Source of the DNA: Zeaxanthinibacter enoshimensis
Lineage (GTDB): Bacteria; Bacteroidota; Bacteroidia; Flavobacteriales; Flavobacteriaceae
NCBI RefSeq assembly: GCF_004362865.1
Contig: NZ_SNYI01000002.1
Coordinates: 1,144,099 to 1,208,098 of the forward strand
Length of the DNA stretch: 64,000 nt
Reading direction: 5' to 3'
Shown: one piece after another, positions 8,449 to 19,192 of the stretch
How positions within the stretch are numbered: the stretch's first letter is position 1
Layout: each line of letters begins with the position of its first letter
The notes under the pieces: generated by a model
Told to the model about the DNA's origin: nothing
Seen by the model: only the letters and a program-made list of their open reading frames with translations
Databases searched by the model: none
Made by a program: the position numbers and the translations under genes

Positions 8449-10872
8449 ATGAACATCTCCTATAACTGGCTTAAACAATTCCTCCAGATCAACTGGGAAT
8501 CCCATAAAACTGCAGAACTTTTAACCGACCTCGGGCTGGAGGTAGAAGGGGTAACGGCATTTGAATCGGTCAAAGGAGGGCTCGAAGGTATCGTTGTGGG
8601 TCATGTACTTGAATGCGAAAAGCACCCGAACGCAGATAAATTGCAGCTTACCAAAGTAGATGTAGGAGATGATACCATACTGCAGATCGTCTGTGGTGCA
8701 CCAAATGTCGCCAAAGGACAAAAAGTACCTGTGGCTACTATAGGAACTACGCTTTACGATGCCGAGGGAGAGCCATGGACCATTAAAAAAGGAAAGATCC
8801 GTGGGGAAGAAAGCCAGGGTATGATCTGCGCCGAGGACGAGCTTGGACTTGGAGAAAGTCATGACGGTATTATGGTCCTGGACGACAGTCTGAAACCAGG
8901 CACCCCCTGCTCAGAGATCTTCAGTATAGAAAAAGACGAGGTTTTCGAGATCGGTCTTACTCCGAACCGGGCGGATGCAATGAGCCATTACGGGGTGGCC
9001 AGGGACCTGAAAGCAGGACTACTGCAAAAAGAGATACAGATTCCACTGAATACACCGAGTGTCAGTAATTTCCATATAGATAACCGTTCCCTGAAGTTCG
9101 AGGTAGAAGTAGAGGATGCGCAACTTGCGCCCCGTTATTGTGGGGTGAGTATGAGCAACCTGATCGTGCAGCCATCCCCGGACTGGCTACAGAACAGGTT
9201 ACGGGCTATAGGGGTAAAACCTATCAACAATGTAGTGGATGCCACCAATTACGTCTTGCACGAATTGGGACAACCGCTGCACGCTTTTGATGCCGATCGC
9301 ATCCACGGAAAAAAGATCCGGGTCCGTACGGTCAAGGAAGGTACTAAATTTGTGACCCTTGATGGAGAAGAACGTACCCTTCACGGAGATGACCTGATGA
9401 TCTGTGATGCGGAAAAGCCCATGTGTATTGCCGGGGTTTTCGGAGGGATCAATACCGGGGTGACAGAAAATACCAGGTCCATATTCCTGGAAAGTGCTTA
9501 TTTTAATCCCGTTGCTGTTAGGAAAACTGCAAAAAGGCACGGCCTGAATACCGATGCTTCCTTCAGGTTTGAAAGGGGAATAGACATCAACAATGTAGAA
9601 TACTGCCTGATGAGGGCAGCACTGCTGATCAGGGAACTGGCCGGTGGTGAGATCAGTTCCGAGATCGTAGACCTGTATCCCAAGAAAAAAGAAGACCGGC
9701 AGGTATTCTTAACTTTTGAAAAGATCAATAATCTGATCGGGCAGGAAATTCCGAAAGATACCATCAAATCTATACTGGCATCGCTGGATATTCAGGTAAA
9801 GAGTGTCACCGAATCCGGACTGGGACTGCTGATCCCATTTTACCGGATAGACGTGGAACGGGAAGTAGATGTTATTGAAGAGATCCTCAGGGTATACGGT
9901 TACAACAATATACAGTTCGACTCCAAGCTGAATGCTTCTGTGGCACCCAGTGGAAAATTCGAGGATTACCGGCTCCAGAATATCGCCGGCGACCTGCTGG
10001 CTTCCAAAGGATTCTTCGAAACCCTTTCCAACAGCCTTACAAATCCTAAATACCAGGAACTACTCCAGGAAGATGACGGGCGCACCGTGGCCATCCTGAA
10101 TCCCCTGAGCACTGAATTGTCAGCGCTTCGCAGGTCGATGCTTTTTTCTGGGCTCGAATCTATTTCGCACAATATCAACCGCCAGAAACCCAACCTCAAA
10201 TTATTTGAGTTCGGGGCTACCTACCAGAAGGATGGTTCAGAATATAACGAACAACAACACTTATGCCTTTGGGTCACGGGAAACCGTAGCGAAGACAGCT
10301 GGATCTCTGAAAAAAAGAAATCCGATTTCTTCTTCCTTAAGGCTGTTGTAGAGCACGTTTTACAACGACTCGGGGTAAATGATTATAAAGCCGTCCCGGT
10401 AGAAGATGAGATATTTTCTGAGGGACTTTCCCTGGACACCAGGAAAGCCACAATTGCCAGGCTGGGATTAGTATCAAAGAATATCACAAAAGCCTTTGAT
10501 ATTAAAAACGAGGTGCTCTATGCCGACCTGAACTGGGAAGCCATTATCAAACTTGCATCGAAGAACAAGGTGGTGTATCAGGAAGTATCTAAATACCCAG
10601 AGGTTAAGCGCGATTTTGCACTTTTACTCAATGATGAGGTGAGCTTTAAGCAAGTATACGAACTGGCTTATAACACGGAAAAGAAATTACTGAAGCAGGT
10701 TAACCTTTTTGACGTCTATACCGGTAAAAACCTGCCGGACGGCAAAAAATCGTACGCGGTGAGCTTTACCCTGCAGGACGAAAAGAAGACTTTGACGGAT
10801 AAACAGATTGATAAGATCATGCAGAAGTTACAGTCCAGGTTCGAGACGGAACTTGGAGCAGAACTGCGTTAA
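8449..10872 (+). CDS. pheT: Phenylalanine--tRNA ligase beta subunit
   Basis: An 807-residue beta subunit of PheRS, which with PheS forms the alpha2-beta2 enzyme that charges tRNA-Phe. Domain order is standard: N-terminal B1, an EMAP/tRNA-binding OB fold (about 40-150, GIVVGHVLECEKHPNADKLQ), the B3/B4 editing domain, B5 (about 400-470), the catalytic-like core, and the C-terminal ferredoxin-like anticodon-binding domain (about 715-807, starting near YPEVKRDFAL). pheS is not adjacent. The last 4 bases overlap the end of the convergent fasciclin gene. Confidence 0.98.
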   Translation: MNISYNWLKQFLQINWESHKTAELLTDLGLEVEGVTAFESVKGGLEGIVVGHVLECEKHPNADKLQLTKVDVGDDTILQIVCGAPNVAKGQKVPVATIGTTLYDAEGEPWTIKKGKIRGEESQGMICAEDELGLGESHDGIMVLDDSLKPGTPCSEIFSIEKDEVFEIGLTPNRADAMSHYGVARDLKAGLLQKEIQIPLNTPSVSNFHIDNRSLKFEVEVEDAQLAPRYCGVSMSNLIVQPSPDWLQNRLRAIGVKPINNVVDATNYVLHELGQPLHAFDADRIHGKKIRVRTVKEGTKFVTLDGEERTLHGDDLMICDAEKPMCIAGVFGGINTGVTENTRSIFLESAYFNPVAVRKTAKRHGLNTDASFRFERGIDINNVEYCLMRAALLIRELAGGEISSEIVDLYPKKKEDRQVFLTFEKINNLIGQEIPKDTIKSILASLDIQVKSVTESGLGLLIPFYRIDVEREVDVIEEILRVYGYNNIQFDSKLNASVAPSGKFEDYRLQNIAGDLLASKGFFETLSNSLTNPKYQELLQEDDGRTVAILNPLSTELSALRRSMLFSGLESISHNINRQKPNLKLFEFGATYQKDGSEYNEQQHLCLWVTGNRSEDSWISEKKKSDFFFLKAVVEHVLQRLGVNDYKAVPVEDEIFSEGLSLDTRKATIARLGLVSKNITKAFDIKNEVLYADLNWEAIIKLASKNKVVYQEVSKYPEVKRDFALLLNDEVSFKQVYELAYNTEKKLLKQVNLFDVYTGKNLPDGKKSYAVSFTLQDEKKTLTDKQIDKIMQKLQSRFETELGAELR

Positions 10873-11414
10873 CGCGGGGCGATCACCCGGTCTATGACGT
10901 GAATAACCCCGTTACACTGGTCGGAATCAGCATTCGTGATCCGTGCAGAGTTACCGAGACAATCGGTCAGTACAATATCTATCCCGTCCATGGTAGCCCT
11001 TAGTTTATTGCCCTGTAAGGTGGTAAAAGAAGCACTTCCCTCTCCCCTGCACATCGCTTTCAGTATATCCGAAGCCGTAATTTTCCCAGCGATCATGTGG
11101 TAAGTTAACAGGGCTTTTAATTCTTTCTTGTTTTCAGGGCGAAGCAGCGTTTTAAGGCGATCCTCGGTAAGCGTTTCAAACGCCTCATCAGAAGGGGCGA
11201 ATACGGTATAAGGCCCCCCGCTATGTAAGCGGTCCGCCAAGCCTGCAGCCATGACAGCCGCCATTAAAGTCTTATGTTTATCAGATTCCACGGTGGTTTC
11301 CACTATAGAATAAGCCGGGCCGATTTCCCCATAGGTAGAAGGGTCATATTGGGCGCTGGTCAGCAGGGTACAGAGCAAGGCAGAGCCTGCCAGCATGGCT
11401 TTCATAGTGTTCAT
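10869..11414 (-). CDS. Secreted fasciclin-domain protein
   Basis: A 181-residue exported protein with one fasciclin (FAS1) domain. After a signal peptide (ALLCTLLTSAQ) come the two conserved boxes: GPYTVFAPSDEAFETL (H1-like) with LLTYHMIAGKI, and the closing NGVIHVIDRVIAP. FAS1 domains are adhesion modules, common as small secreted proteins in Bacteroidota. The frame extends upstream to 11504, but the ATG at 11414 places the signal peptide at the N-terminus and is preferred (another at 11405). A TTG with a 19-base spacer to CACCTTTG upstream is a one-mismatch promoter candidate. Confidence 0.88.
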   Translation of the reverse strand: MNTMKAMLAGSALLCTLLTSAQYDPSTYGEIGPAYSIVETTVESDKHKTLMAAVMAAGLADRLHSGGPYTVFAPSDEAFETLTEDRLKTLLRPENKKELKALLTYHMIAGKITASDILKAMCRGEGSASFTTLQGNKLRATMDGIDIVLTDCLGNSARITNADSDQCNGVIHVIDRVIAPR

Positions 11415-11549
11415 CGGGGCGTGGTGTTTTATCGACCAAAGGTGCGATTTCATCGACAATATACAATTCTGAGGGAATTGAATACAATGCCGGGCATCCT
11501 TCAAAATTGTTTTAACAAAAAATTAACAATTTAGGCTATTTGGCCTTTA

Positions 11550-11580
11550 TTGGAATCGAACCTTCATTTGCTTAATTTTG
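11550..11580 (+). promoter_or_regulatory. Promoter of the 11607 gene
   Basis: TTG at 11550-11552 and TAATTTTG at 11573-11580 with a 20-base spacer fit the flavobacterial promoter pattern exactly. Transcription would begin about 20 bases before the predicted start codon. Confidence 0.65.
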
Positions 11581-11606
11581 AGGTAATTGCTAAAAAATGA
11601 AAAAGA

Positions 11607-12326
11607 ATGAAGTTGAAGAGAACTAATATCGAGTCGCGCTTATCCGGTGCCAGGACAGCTTCGGTTGACGAAACCCGATTACTTGAAGAAGTTTACGAGA
11701 TCCTCAGGAAAGATGAGGCACAGGAACAGCGTATCTCGGAAAACCTGAAAGGAGGTAAAAATCCCGGGGGAAATGCTTTTGATTTTGAACTGTTGGACAC
11801 CTCGAAAATCTACCACCTGGACCAGATCAGAAAAACCTGTATCAATTACCGGCTGCGCTTCCTGGACATCAGGTATTTTAAAGGAGAGGTGCCCAGGGAA
11901 GGCATCTCAAAGATCAAGGCCCTGGAAAAAGACCATGGGATAGAGATCAAGGGCTTTAAATTGATGGCACCTTCCAGGTTATTCAAGTTGGAAGACAAGG
12001 ATGATCCCCTTTTATTTGCCCCCATCGGTAATGGATACTACTACCTGATACATACCTGGGGTAATGACCTTCACCCGCTTCGCAAAATGCTTGTATGGCC
12101 GTTTAAAAACGTGATCAACCTGGCTGCAATTGTAGTGTTGGTCAGCATGTTGGCTACCCTTATGGTCCCATCAGGCCTCTTTTCCAAATCAGGGACCGCC
12201 GCAGAATTCTGGATCATCTTCTTCTTCATGTTCAAGTCCATTGCGGCAGTAGTGATTTTTTACGGTTTTGCTTTGGGCAAAAATTTTAACCCTGCGATCT
12301 GGAACAGTAAATACTTCAATGCCTAG
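11607..12326 (+). CDS. Unrecognised membrane protein
   Basis: A 239-residue protein I cannot assign. The first 165 residues are soluble, charged and probably cytoplasmic; they are followed by two membrane segments (about 170-190, with IVVLVSMLATLMV, and about 200-222, with FFFMFKSIAAVVIFYGFAL). A strong promoter lies upstream and a shared terminator downstream, so it is a one-gene unit. A 9-codon open frame starting at 11597 overlaps the start in another frame; it is probably incidental. Confidence 0.78.
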   Translation: MKLKRTNIESRLSGARTASVDETRLLEEVYEILRKDEAQEQRISENLKGGKNPGGNAFDFELLDTSKIYHLDQIRKTCINYRLRFLDIRYFKGEVPREGISKIKALEKDHGIEIKGFKLMAPSRLFKLEDKDDPLLFAPIGNGYYYLIHTWGNDLHPLRKMLVWPFKNVINLAAIVVLVSMLATLMVPSGLFSKSGTAAEFWIIFFFMFKSIAAVVIFYGFALGKNFNPAIWNSKYFNA

Positions 12327-12347
12327 AAACAAACAGGATACATAAAA

Positions 12348-12374
12348 AAAGGGATGACATTAAATCATCCCTTT
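12348..12374. terminator. Bidirectional terminator
   Basis: A perfect 10-base inverted repeat, AAAGGGATGA and TCATCCCTTT, with a 7-base loop. It has A-rich sequence on the left and T-rich sequence on the right, so it can end both the rightward membrane-protein gene and the leftward ABC-F gene. Confidence 0.85.
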
Positions 12375-12396
12375 CTTATATCATCAATACTCCGGT

Positions 12397-14130
<1,734 letters not shown>

Positions 14131-14200
14131 TTAACGGCGTATTAACAGCCTTGACCTAGCGGTTTTATTAGATTTGTTTGAGTTTGGCAGAAATGTATAT

Positions 14201-15583
14201 ATGAACAAAATTCTATTTTGTCTCTTTATTTTATTGAGTTTTTCGTGCAGGGATGACCACCGTCAATCCCCTTCAGTCGTATTCACTGGTGAGATCGTAA
14301 ATCCCACAGGGGATTACGTTTATCTTTTTAAGAACGATATTGAAATAGATTCTGCCAGGCTCGATGAGAACAACCGTTTCAGCTTCAGGTTGGATTCTAT
14401 CAGCGAAGGACTTCACAATTTTAAACACAACCCGGAATACCAGTATGTATACCTGCAGGAAGGTGACAGCCTGGCGCTGCGATTAAATACCACCGACTTC
14501 GATGAGTCGCTCGTATTCTCCGGAACGGGCGAAAAGATCAATAATTTTCTTATAGAAATGTTCCTAGCGCACGAGGATGAAGAAGAGTATATCAATACCC
14601 TGTATTCCTTGTCTCCGGATGAATTCAGCCGCGAGATAGATTCTCTTCGCAGTGTAAAATTAGAGTACCTGCAGCGTTTAATGCAAGAGCATGAATTCAC
14701 AGATAAGACCAGGGAGATCGCACAGGCCAGTATCGATTTCGATTACTATATCTACAAAGAGCTTTACCCCTTCTTCCACAAGAAAAGACAGGGCATGAGC
14801 CAGGTTCCCGATCTGCCTGAGGATTTTTATGATTACAGGGATGACCTTGACCTGAACAACGAGGAGCTGACCTATTTCCGGCCTTATTACAAATACATCA
14901 ATTACCACCTTTCTAACCGTACGTATATGCAGTGTGTCAAGAACTGCGATATGGCGAACCCGGCTATCAAGAGTTATTTACATTTTAACGCTCACAAACT
15001 TGGCCTGATCGATAGTCTCATTACGCAGAAAGACCTCAGAGACAACGTATTTCGCTATGTAGCCATTGATTACCTGCTCAAAGTACAGGACAACGAAGAG
15101 AACAATCAACAGTTCATAGAGAAGTTCCACCAGCTGTCGGGGAATAATAAGCATATCAAGGAGATCAATAACCTTTACGAAGGCATAAGGAACATTCAGC
15201 CAAATAAAGAGCTGCCTGCCATCCGGGTTGCAGACCACAGCGGTAATATGGTCGAGTTAAAGGATATTGCCCGAGGTAAGGACGTGGTATTCTATTTCTG
15301 GTCTGCGAACCAGAAGGGGCACTTTGATAATATGGTAAGCCGGATAAGGGAACTAGAAAAGAAATATCCCGACTATCATTTTATCGGTCTTAATTTCAAT
15401 ACGGAAGATGACACCTGGCAGAACCTTGTAGCCAGCAAAGGCCTGGATCCGGAAAACCAGTACCGTTCACGGAATTTTGAAGAGCTGACCAACACCCTGG
15501 TGATCTATCCTATGAACAAGGTTATTATTGCAAAAGACAGCCTGATCGTAGATGCCTTCGCCAACCTGTACACTTCATTTTAA
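14201..15583 (+). CDS. Thioredoxin-fold lipoprotein without the CXXC motif
   Basis: A 460-residue lipoprotein (lipobox FSC, near residue 15). The N-terminal part (about 25-125) resembles the DUF4369-type beta domain placed before TlpA domains in Bacteroidota, a helical middle follows, and the C-terminal 135 residues keep the thioredoxin-fold pattern (KDVVFYFWSAN, IGLNFNTEDD). The redox site is gone: where WCxxC is expected the sequence reads WSANQKGH. It is therefore unlikely to be a thiol-disulfide enzyme and may bind a partner or substrate instead. The ATG at 14201 begins the signal peptide. TAGATTTG at 14169 is a -7 candidate. Confidence 0.82.
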   Translation: MNKILFCLFILLSFSCRDDHRQSPSVVFTGEIVNPTGDYVYLFKNDIEIDSARLDENNRFSFRLDSISEGLHNFKHNPEYQYVYLQEGDSLALRLNTTDFDESLVFSGTGEKINNFLIEMFLAHEDEEEYINTLYSLSPDEFSREIDSLRSVKLEYLQRLMQEHEFTDKTREIAQASIDFDYYIYKELYPFFHKKRQGMSQVPDLPEDFYDYRDDLDLNNEELTYFRPYYKYINYHLSNRTYMQCVKNCDMANPAIKSYLHFNAHKLGLIDSLITQKDLRDNVFRYVAIDYLLKVQDNEENNQQFIEKFHQLSGNNKHIKEINNLYEGIRNIQPNKELPAIRVADHSGNMVELKDIARGKDVVFYFWSANQKGHFDNMVSRIRELEKKYPDYHFIGLNFNTEDDTWQNLVASKGLDPENQYRSRNFEELTNTLVIYPMNKVIIAKDSLIVDAFANLYTSF

Positions 15584-15608
15584 GACCGGGAAAGCGTCAG
15601 GGCCATAA

Positions 15609-15637
15609 CAAAAAAAGCCCGGGAAAATTCCCGGGCT
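15609..15637 (-). terminator. Terminator downstream of the transaldolase-family gene
   Basis: The stem AGCCCGGGAA and TTCCCGGGCT occupies 15616-15637. A run of A at 15609-15616 becomes a U tract on the minus strand, so it best ends the leftward gene at 15659. It may also stop rightward transcripts. Confidence 0.8.
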
Positions 15638-15658
15638 GTTACTTCTTAATACCGATTC

Positions 15659-16312
15659 TTAGTTTCCCTTCTTGTAATCTTCCAGGAATTTTTTCAACCC
15701 AATATCCGTCAGCGGATGGTTGAGAAGACCTGTAATGGAAGAAAGCGGGCCAGTCATAACATCGGCTCCCAGCTTGGCACAGTCGATCACATGCATGGTA
15801 TGGCGGATCGATGCCGCCAGGATCTCAGTTTCAAAGCCGTAATTATCGTAGATCAGCCGGATTTCCGAGATCAGGTTGAGTCCGTCTGTAGAAATATCAT
15901 CCAGTCTGCCCAGGAAAGGAGAAACATAAGTAGCCCCTGCTTTAGCGGCAAGTAAAGCCTGCCCTGCGGAAAACACCAGGGTACAGTTGGTCCTGATCCC
16001 TTTATCTGAAAAATATTTCAGCGCCTTGACACCGTCTTTGATCATCGGAACTTTCACCACGATCTGCTCGTGTAATTCTGCCAGTTCTTCTCCTTCTTTA
16101 ACGATCTGGTCAAACTCGGTCGAGATCACTTCGGCAGAAACATCCCCATCAACGATATTACAAATAGTAACGTAGTGCTTAAGAATATTGTCTTTTCCCG
16201 TGATGCCCTCTTTGGCCATCAGTGAAGGATTGGTGGTGACCCCGTCAAGAACCCCTAATTCCTGGGCTTCCCTGATCTGGTCGAGATTAGCTGTGTCTAT
16301 AAAAAATTTCAT
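15659..16312 (-). CDS. fsa: Fructose-6-phosphate aldolase / small transaldolase
   Basis: A 217-residue member of the short transaldolase family (TalC/FSA). The barrel motifs are present: [26 protein letters not shown], the Schiff-base lysine in [25 protein letters not shown] and the closing GLLNHPLTD region. The family includes true fructose-6-phosphate aldolases and short transaldolases of the pentose phosphate pathway; sequence alone does not decide between them, so the symbol is tentative. It is transcribed alone with its own terminator. Confidence 0.88.
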   Translation of the reverse strand: MKFFIDTANLDQIREAQELGVLDGVTTNPSLMAKEGITGKDNILKHYVTICNIVDGDVSAEVISTEFDQIVKEGEELAELHEQIVVKVPMIKDGVKALKYFSDKGIRTNCTLVFSAGQALLAAKAGATYVSPFLGRLDDISTDGLNLISEIRLIYDNYGFETEILAASIRHTMHVIDCAKLGADVMTGPLSSITGLLNHPLTDIGLKKFLEDYKKGN

Positions 16313-16378
16313 AATTGTGTATTTTGTTCAATTCTGTTCCTCTATGGAATATAAGTCCCCTAAGATAGGGATACTTAG

Positions 16379-17188
16379 CTACAATTTATAATGATTGATC
16401 AATAACCTCTCGTACAGTTTATCCGGAAGGATACTCTTTAATACCAGGGAGAATTTCTGCAAGGGGCTGCCCACCCTGTAATGTACTTTTGGCCGTTTGG
16501 TCTGTATGACCCGGTATACCTTTTCCGCTACCCGGACCGGATCCTGCCCCGCATCCACATGCTGGTCCATGAGCCTGAGCGTGTTGGAATAGGCATCGCG
16601 GTATGGTGACTGTTCCGATACAGGTGCGTGGTAACGACCTGCAGCAATGTTGGTAGCAAAATCTCCCGGAGCCACCGAGGTGCACTGAATATTGAAATCT
16701 TTTAATTCCATCCGTAAGGCTTCCGTCATCAATTCCAGAGCTCCTTTGCTTGCGGAGTAATAAGCCCGGTACGGTAACCCCATATAACCGGCTATAGAAG
16801 TGATATTGATGATCAGTCCGCTTCCCTGCTGTCGCATAATGGGCAGCACCGCCTGTATCATTGCCAGCGGGCCGTGCAGGTTAGTATCAAACGCCTTCTG
16901 CACCTCCTCCTCCGGAGTTTCTTCTATGGGACCTGTAATTCCTACCCCGGCGTTGTTGATCAGGATATCTATTCTCCCTTCCAACTGTTGCAGCTGCGCA
17001 GTGGCCGACACTATAGACTGCCGGTCACAAACGTCGAGTTCCAGTAGTTTAAAAGCCGAAAAATCTTTGTTCTTTTCAGGGTTCCTGCTGGTTCCGTATA
17101 CGGTATAGCCTTTCTGGGAAAGAAATGTTCCAATGGCCAGGCCGATCCCCGAGCTCCCGCCTGTAATCAAGACAACCTTGTTTTTCAT
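16379..17188 (-). CDS. Short-chain dehydrogenase/reductase
   Basis: A 269-residue classical SDR. The cofactor motif is TGGSSGIG, NNAG follows, and the catalytic Ser...Tyr-x3-Lys is seen as ITSIAGYMG then YYSASKG. An Arg-Asn pair after the second strand (GTSRNPEK) suggests NADP preference. The long C-terminal extension with YRVGSPLQKFSLVLKSILPD is typical of the retinol dehydrogenase-like or oxidoreductase branch; the substrate is unknown. The start is the ATG at 17188; a TTG three codons upstream is less likely. Confidence 0.9.
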   Translation of the reverse strand: MKNKVVLITGGSSGIGLAIGTFLSQKGYTVYGTSRNPEKNKDFSAFKLLELDVCDRQSIVSATAQLQQLEGRIDILINNAGVGITGPIEETPEEEVQKAFDTNLHGPLAMIQAVLPIMRQQGSGLIINITSIAGYMGLPYRAYYSASKGALELMTEALRMELKDFNIQCTSVAPGDFATNIAAGRYHAPVSEQSPYRDAYSNTLRLMDQHVDAGQDPVRVAEKVYRVIQTKRPKVHYRVGSPLQKFSLVLKSILPDKLYERLLINHYKL

Positions 17189-17350
17189 AGCCTGCAAATT
17201 AACAAATTAATACCCCGGGTGACAAGTGGCCAGTCTAAATAAAAACAAATTGGGGTTTGGCTGAAAGTTACCGGCTGTGGAAGAAATGAACGCCCTTTTC
17301 GGGTCGCTGGAAATAAAAGGAAATGCCCTGCAGATCTGACTTTTGGGCAT

Positions 17351-17358
17351 AAAAAAAA
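17351..17358 (-). terminator. U tract ending the SRP RNA
   Basis: Eight A residues on the plus strand give a U8 tract on the minus strand directly after the closing SRP RNA stem. With that stem (GGCAAG/CTTGCC) it works as an intrinsic terminator. Confidence 0.75.
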
Positions 17359-17453
17359 GGCAAGCTACCTACATCGCACCGCTACGACCACATACCCTTG
17401 CTGCGTTCCCGCCCTGGGGGATTCTGCAGGAGCTGGTCGTGTAGGACTTGCCT
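17359..17453 (-). ncRNA. ffs: Small signal recognition particle RNA (4.5S type)
   Basis: Read on the minus strand this is a 95-base rod-like RNA. Outer arms GGCAAG and CTTGCC pair, as do CCTAC with GTAGG and ACGACCA with TGGTCGT. The apical part carries CAGGGCGGGAACGCAGCAAGGG, the Bacteroidota version of the conserved Ffh-binding helix 8 with its asymmetric loop. It lacks the Alu domain, as expected of the small bacterial form. It has a consensus promoter and a U8 end. This is the only gene in the 411-base gap 17189-17599; the rest of that gap shows nothing else I can identify. Confidence 0.93.
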
Positions 17454-17457
17454 CGTG

Positions 17458-17487
17458 CAAAGATACAATCTTTTATATTTGAGGCAA
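17458..17487 (-). promoter_or_regulatory. Promoter of the SRP RNA
   Basis: On the minus strand, TTG (17487-17485), a 19-base spacer, and TATCTTTG (17465-17458) match the Bacteroidota consensus perfectly. The RNA begins 5 bases downstream, which fits the expected start site. Confidence 0.85.
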
Positions 17488-17599
17488 TCAAATTCCCCTC
17501 TTATTTTATCTTTGCGTGGTGTTCTTAAAATGTTAATATTGCCTTGATCACGGGGCCCGCCATTGCATAATACCGCAATTGCCTATAAACCAGAAACTC

Positions 17600-18643
17600 A
17601 TGAGTTTTTTAAAACTGATCAGCTGCAGCAGCTTTTTATTATTATTCCTCGCCTGCGGAGGAAACGATAAGCCATCTTCCCTTTTCGAAATTGAAATCGA
17701 GGAGGAGAAAGGAGTATATCATCTGCAGGATGAGATACAGGTACGGGTAGCGAATAAGAAAGATAAAGAGATCCGGGACATAGAATATTCCATGGATGGC
17801 AGAAAGCTCCCCCTGGAAGATAACAGGATAAGGCTGGATATTGAAAAACTGGGAAACAGGACCCTGCAAGCCAAGATCACCTTTGAAGGTGGAGAAGCAG
17901 AAATAAACAAAGATATCCTGGTCCTGGCCAAAGATGCCCCGGAGATCTACACCTATGAAATAGTGAATACTTATCCCCACAAGAAGAGTTCATTTACCCA
18001 GGGGCTGGAATTTCATAACGATACGCTTTATGAAGGGACGGGAAAAAAGGGGAAATCCGCTTTAATGAAAGTCAATTATACCACCGGGGAGATCCTGGAG
18101 CAGATCAACCTGGACAACGCCTATTTCGGGGAAGGTATCACCATACTGGATAATACCATCTACCAGCTGACCTGGCAGAGTGGGATAGGTTTCACCTACG
18201 ACCTAAATAAATTTGAAAAAACAGGGAGTTTTAAATATGGCAAAAGCAAGGAGGGCTGGGGTCTTTGCAATGATGGGGAAAAAATCTACAAGAGTGATGG
18301 GACAGAAAAGATCTGGATCCTGGATCCGGCAACCCTGGCTGAAGAGGATTATATACAGATCGTTACCAATAAGTCAGTCTTTAATAAGGCCAACGAGTTG
18401 GAATATGCAGAGGGTAAGATCTACGCCAACGTATGGCAAAAAGAGAGTATGATGATCATCGATCCGGTATCCGGGGCTATAGAAGGAGTCATCAATTTTG
18501 GAGGGCTCGAGGAAAAAGTAGGTAAACACCCGCAACTGGATGTTCTTAATGGGGTAGCTTACCATCCCGGGAGGAAGACATTGTTTGTCACCGGTAAATA
18601 CTGGGACAAGATCTTCGAAGTCAGGATTAAACCAAGGGAATAA
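17600..18643 (+). CDS. Glutaminyl-peptide cyclotransferase, lipoprotein
   Basis: A 347-residue lipoprotein (lipobox LLFLACGG). The first 100 residues form an Ig-like beta domain; from about residue 120 it matches the plant/bacterial glutamine cyclotransferase family, a five-bladed propeller that converts N-terminal Gln to pyroglutamate. Characteristic motifs are FTQGLEF, YEGTGKKGKS, YFGEGIT, LTWQ, EGWGLC and NELEYAEGKIYANVW. The frame is open from a TTG at 17579, but the ATG at 17600 begins the signal peptide directly. The stop codon shares one base with the next ATG (TAATG), so the pair is coupled. Confidence 0.9.
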   Translation: MSFLKLISCSSFLLLFLACGGNDKPSSLFEIEIEEEKGVYHLQDEIQVRVANKKDKEIRDIEYSMDGRKLPLEDNRIRLDIEKLGNRTLQAKITFEGGEAEINKDILVLAKDAPEIYTYEIVNTYPHKKSSFTQGLEFHNDTLYEGTGKKGKSALMKVNYTTGEILEQINLDNAYFGEGITILDNTIYQLTWQSGIGFTYDLNKFEKTGSFKYGKSKEGWGLCNDGEKIYKSDGTEKIWILDPATLAEEDYIQIVTNKSVFNKANELEYAEGKIYANVWQKESMMIIDPVSGAIEGVINFGGLEEKVGKHPQLDVLNGVAYHPGRKTLFVTGKYWDKIFEVRIKPRE

Positions 18644-19032
18644 TGCAGCGATTCACTCAGAGCCATACCGTAACAGAGGACGATCTTGACGATTTGCAGC
18701 ACGTAAATAATGTACGTTATGTACAATGGATACAGGATATTTCCAAGAACCACTGGCTTTCAGTAGCCCCCCCTGCCCTGCTCGACCGCATTATCTGGGT
18801 GGTGGTTAACCACAATATTACATATAAGAGCGCCGCAAAACTGGGCGACCGTATCCGGATGGAAACCTATATAAAATCTGCACGGGGCGCCATCTCTGAA
18901 AGGGTCGTGGAAATGTACCTGGAAGAAGATAACGAATTGTTGGTGGAATCGCTTACCAAATGGTGCATGCTCGACCCGGCAAGCCTGAAACCTGCGAGGA
19001 TTGGCATTGATGTGCAGAATTTATTCCTCTGA
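18643..19032 (+). CDS. Acyl-CoA thioesterase, hotdog fold
   Basis: A 129-residue single hotdog domain of the 4-hydroxybenzoyl-CoA thioesterase/YbgC type. The motif with the catalytic acid is DDLDDLQHVNNVRYVQWIQD near the N-terminus, where the Asp/His/Asn cluster matches the family. The thioester substrate is unknown. It is translationally coupled to the glutaminyl cyclotransferase gene through TAATG. The hairpin at 19117-19140 is a candidate end of this transcript. Confidence 0.9.
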   Translation: MQRFTQSHTVTEDDLDDLQHVNNVRYVQWIQDISKNHWLSVAPPALLDRIIWVVVNHNITYKSAAKLGDRIRMETYIKSARGAISERVVEMYLEEDNELLVESLTKWCMLDPASLKPARIGIDVQNLFL

Positions 19033-19116
19033 ACCCGCTTTCCTGTAGAATATTTAACGCACCATTCATCGAGTAAATTCCGAGATAAAGGTCATTATCA
19101 GTACTTTAGGTATATA

Positions 19117-19150
19117 AACCATAGAAATTCTATGGTTTTTATATAACCCC
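19117..19150 (+). repeat. Hairpin element, copy 1
   Basis: CCATAGAA and TTCTATGG form a perfect dyad around one base at 19119-19135; as a hairpin it can fold as AAACCATAG/CTATGGTTT with a 5-base loop and a T5 tail. Positions 19126-19146 are identical to 23267-23287, and both continue to CCC after one differing base. It may be the terminator of the thioesterase gene, a regulator site for the LytTR gene starting at 19193, or both. Confidence 0.6.
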
Positions 19151-19192
19151 CAATGAAATAACATGACTAATTTTAACCTAGTTATCTTGGGC

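Noticed and set aside
11597-11626. Nine-codon leader peptide before the 11607 gene
   Set aside because: It overlaps the gene start in another frame and has no run of regulatory codons; probably chance.
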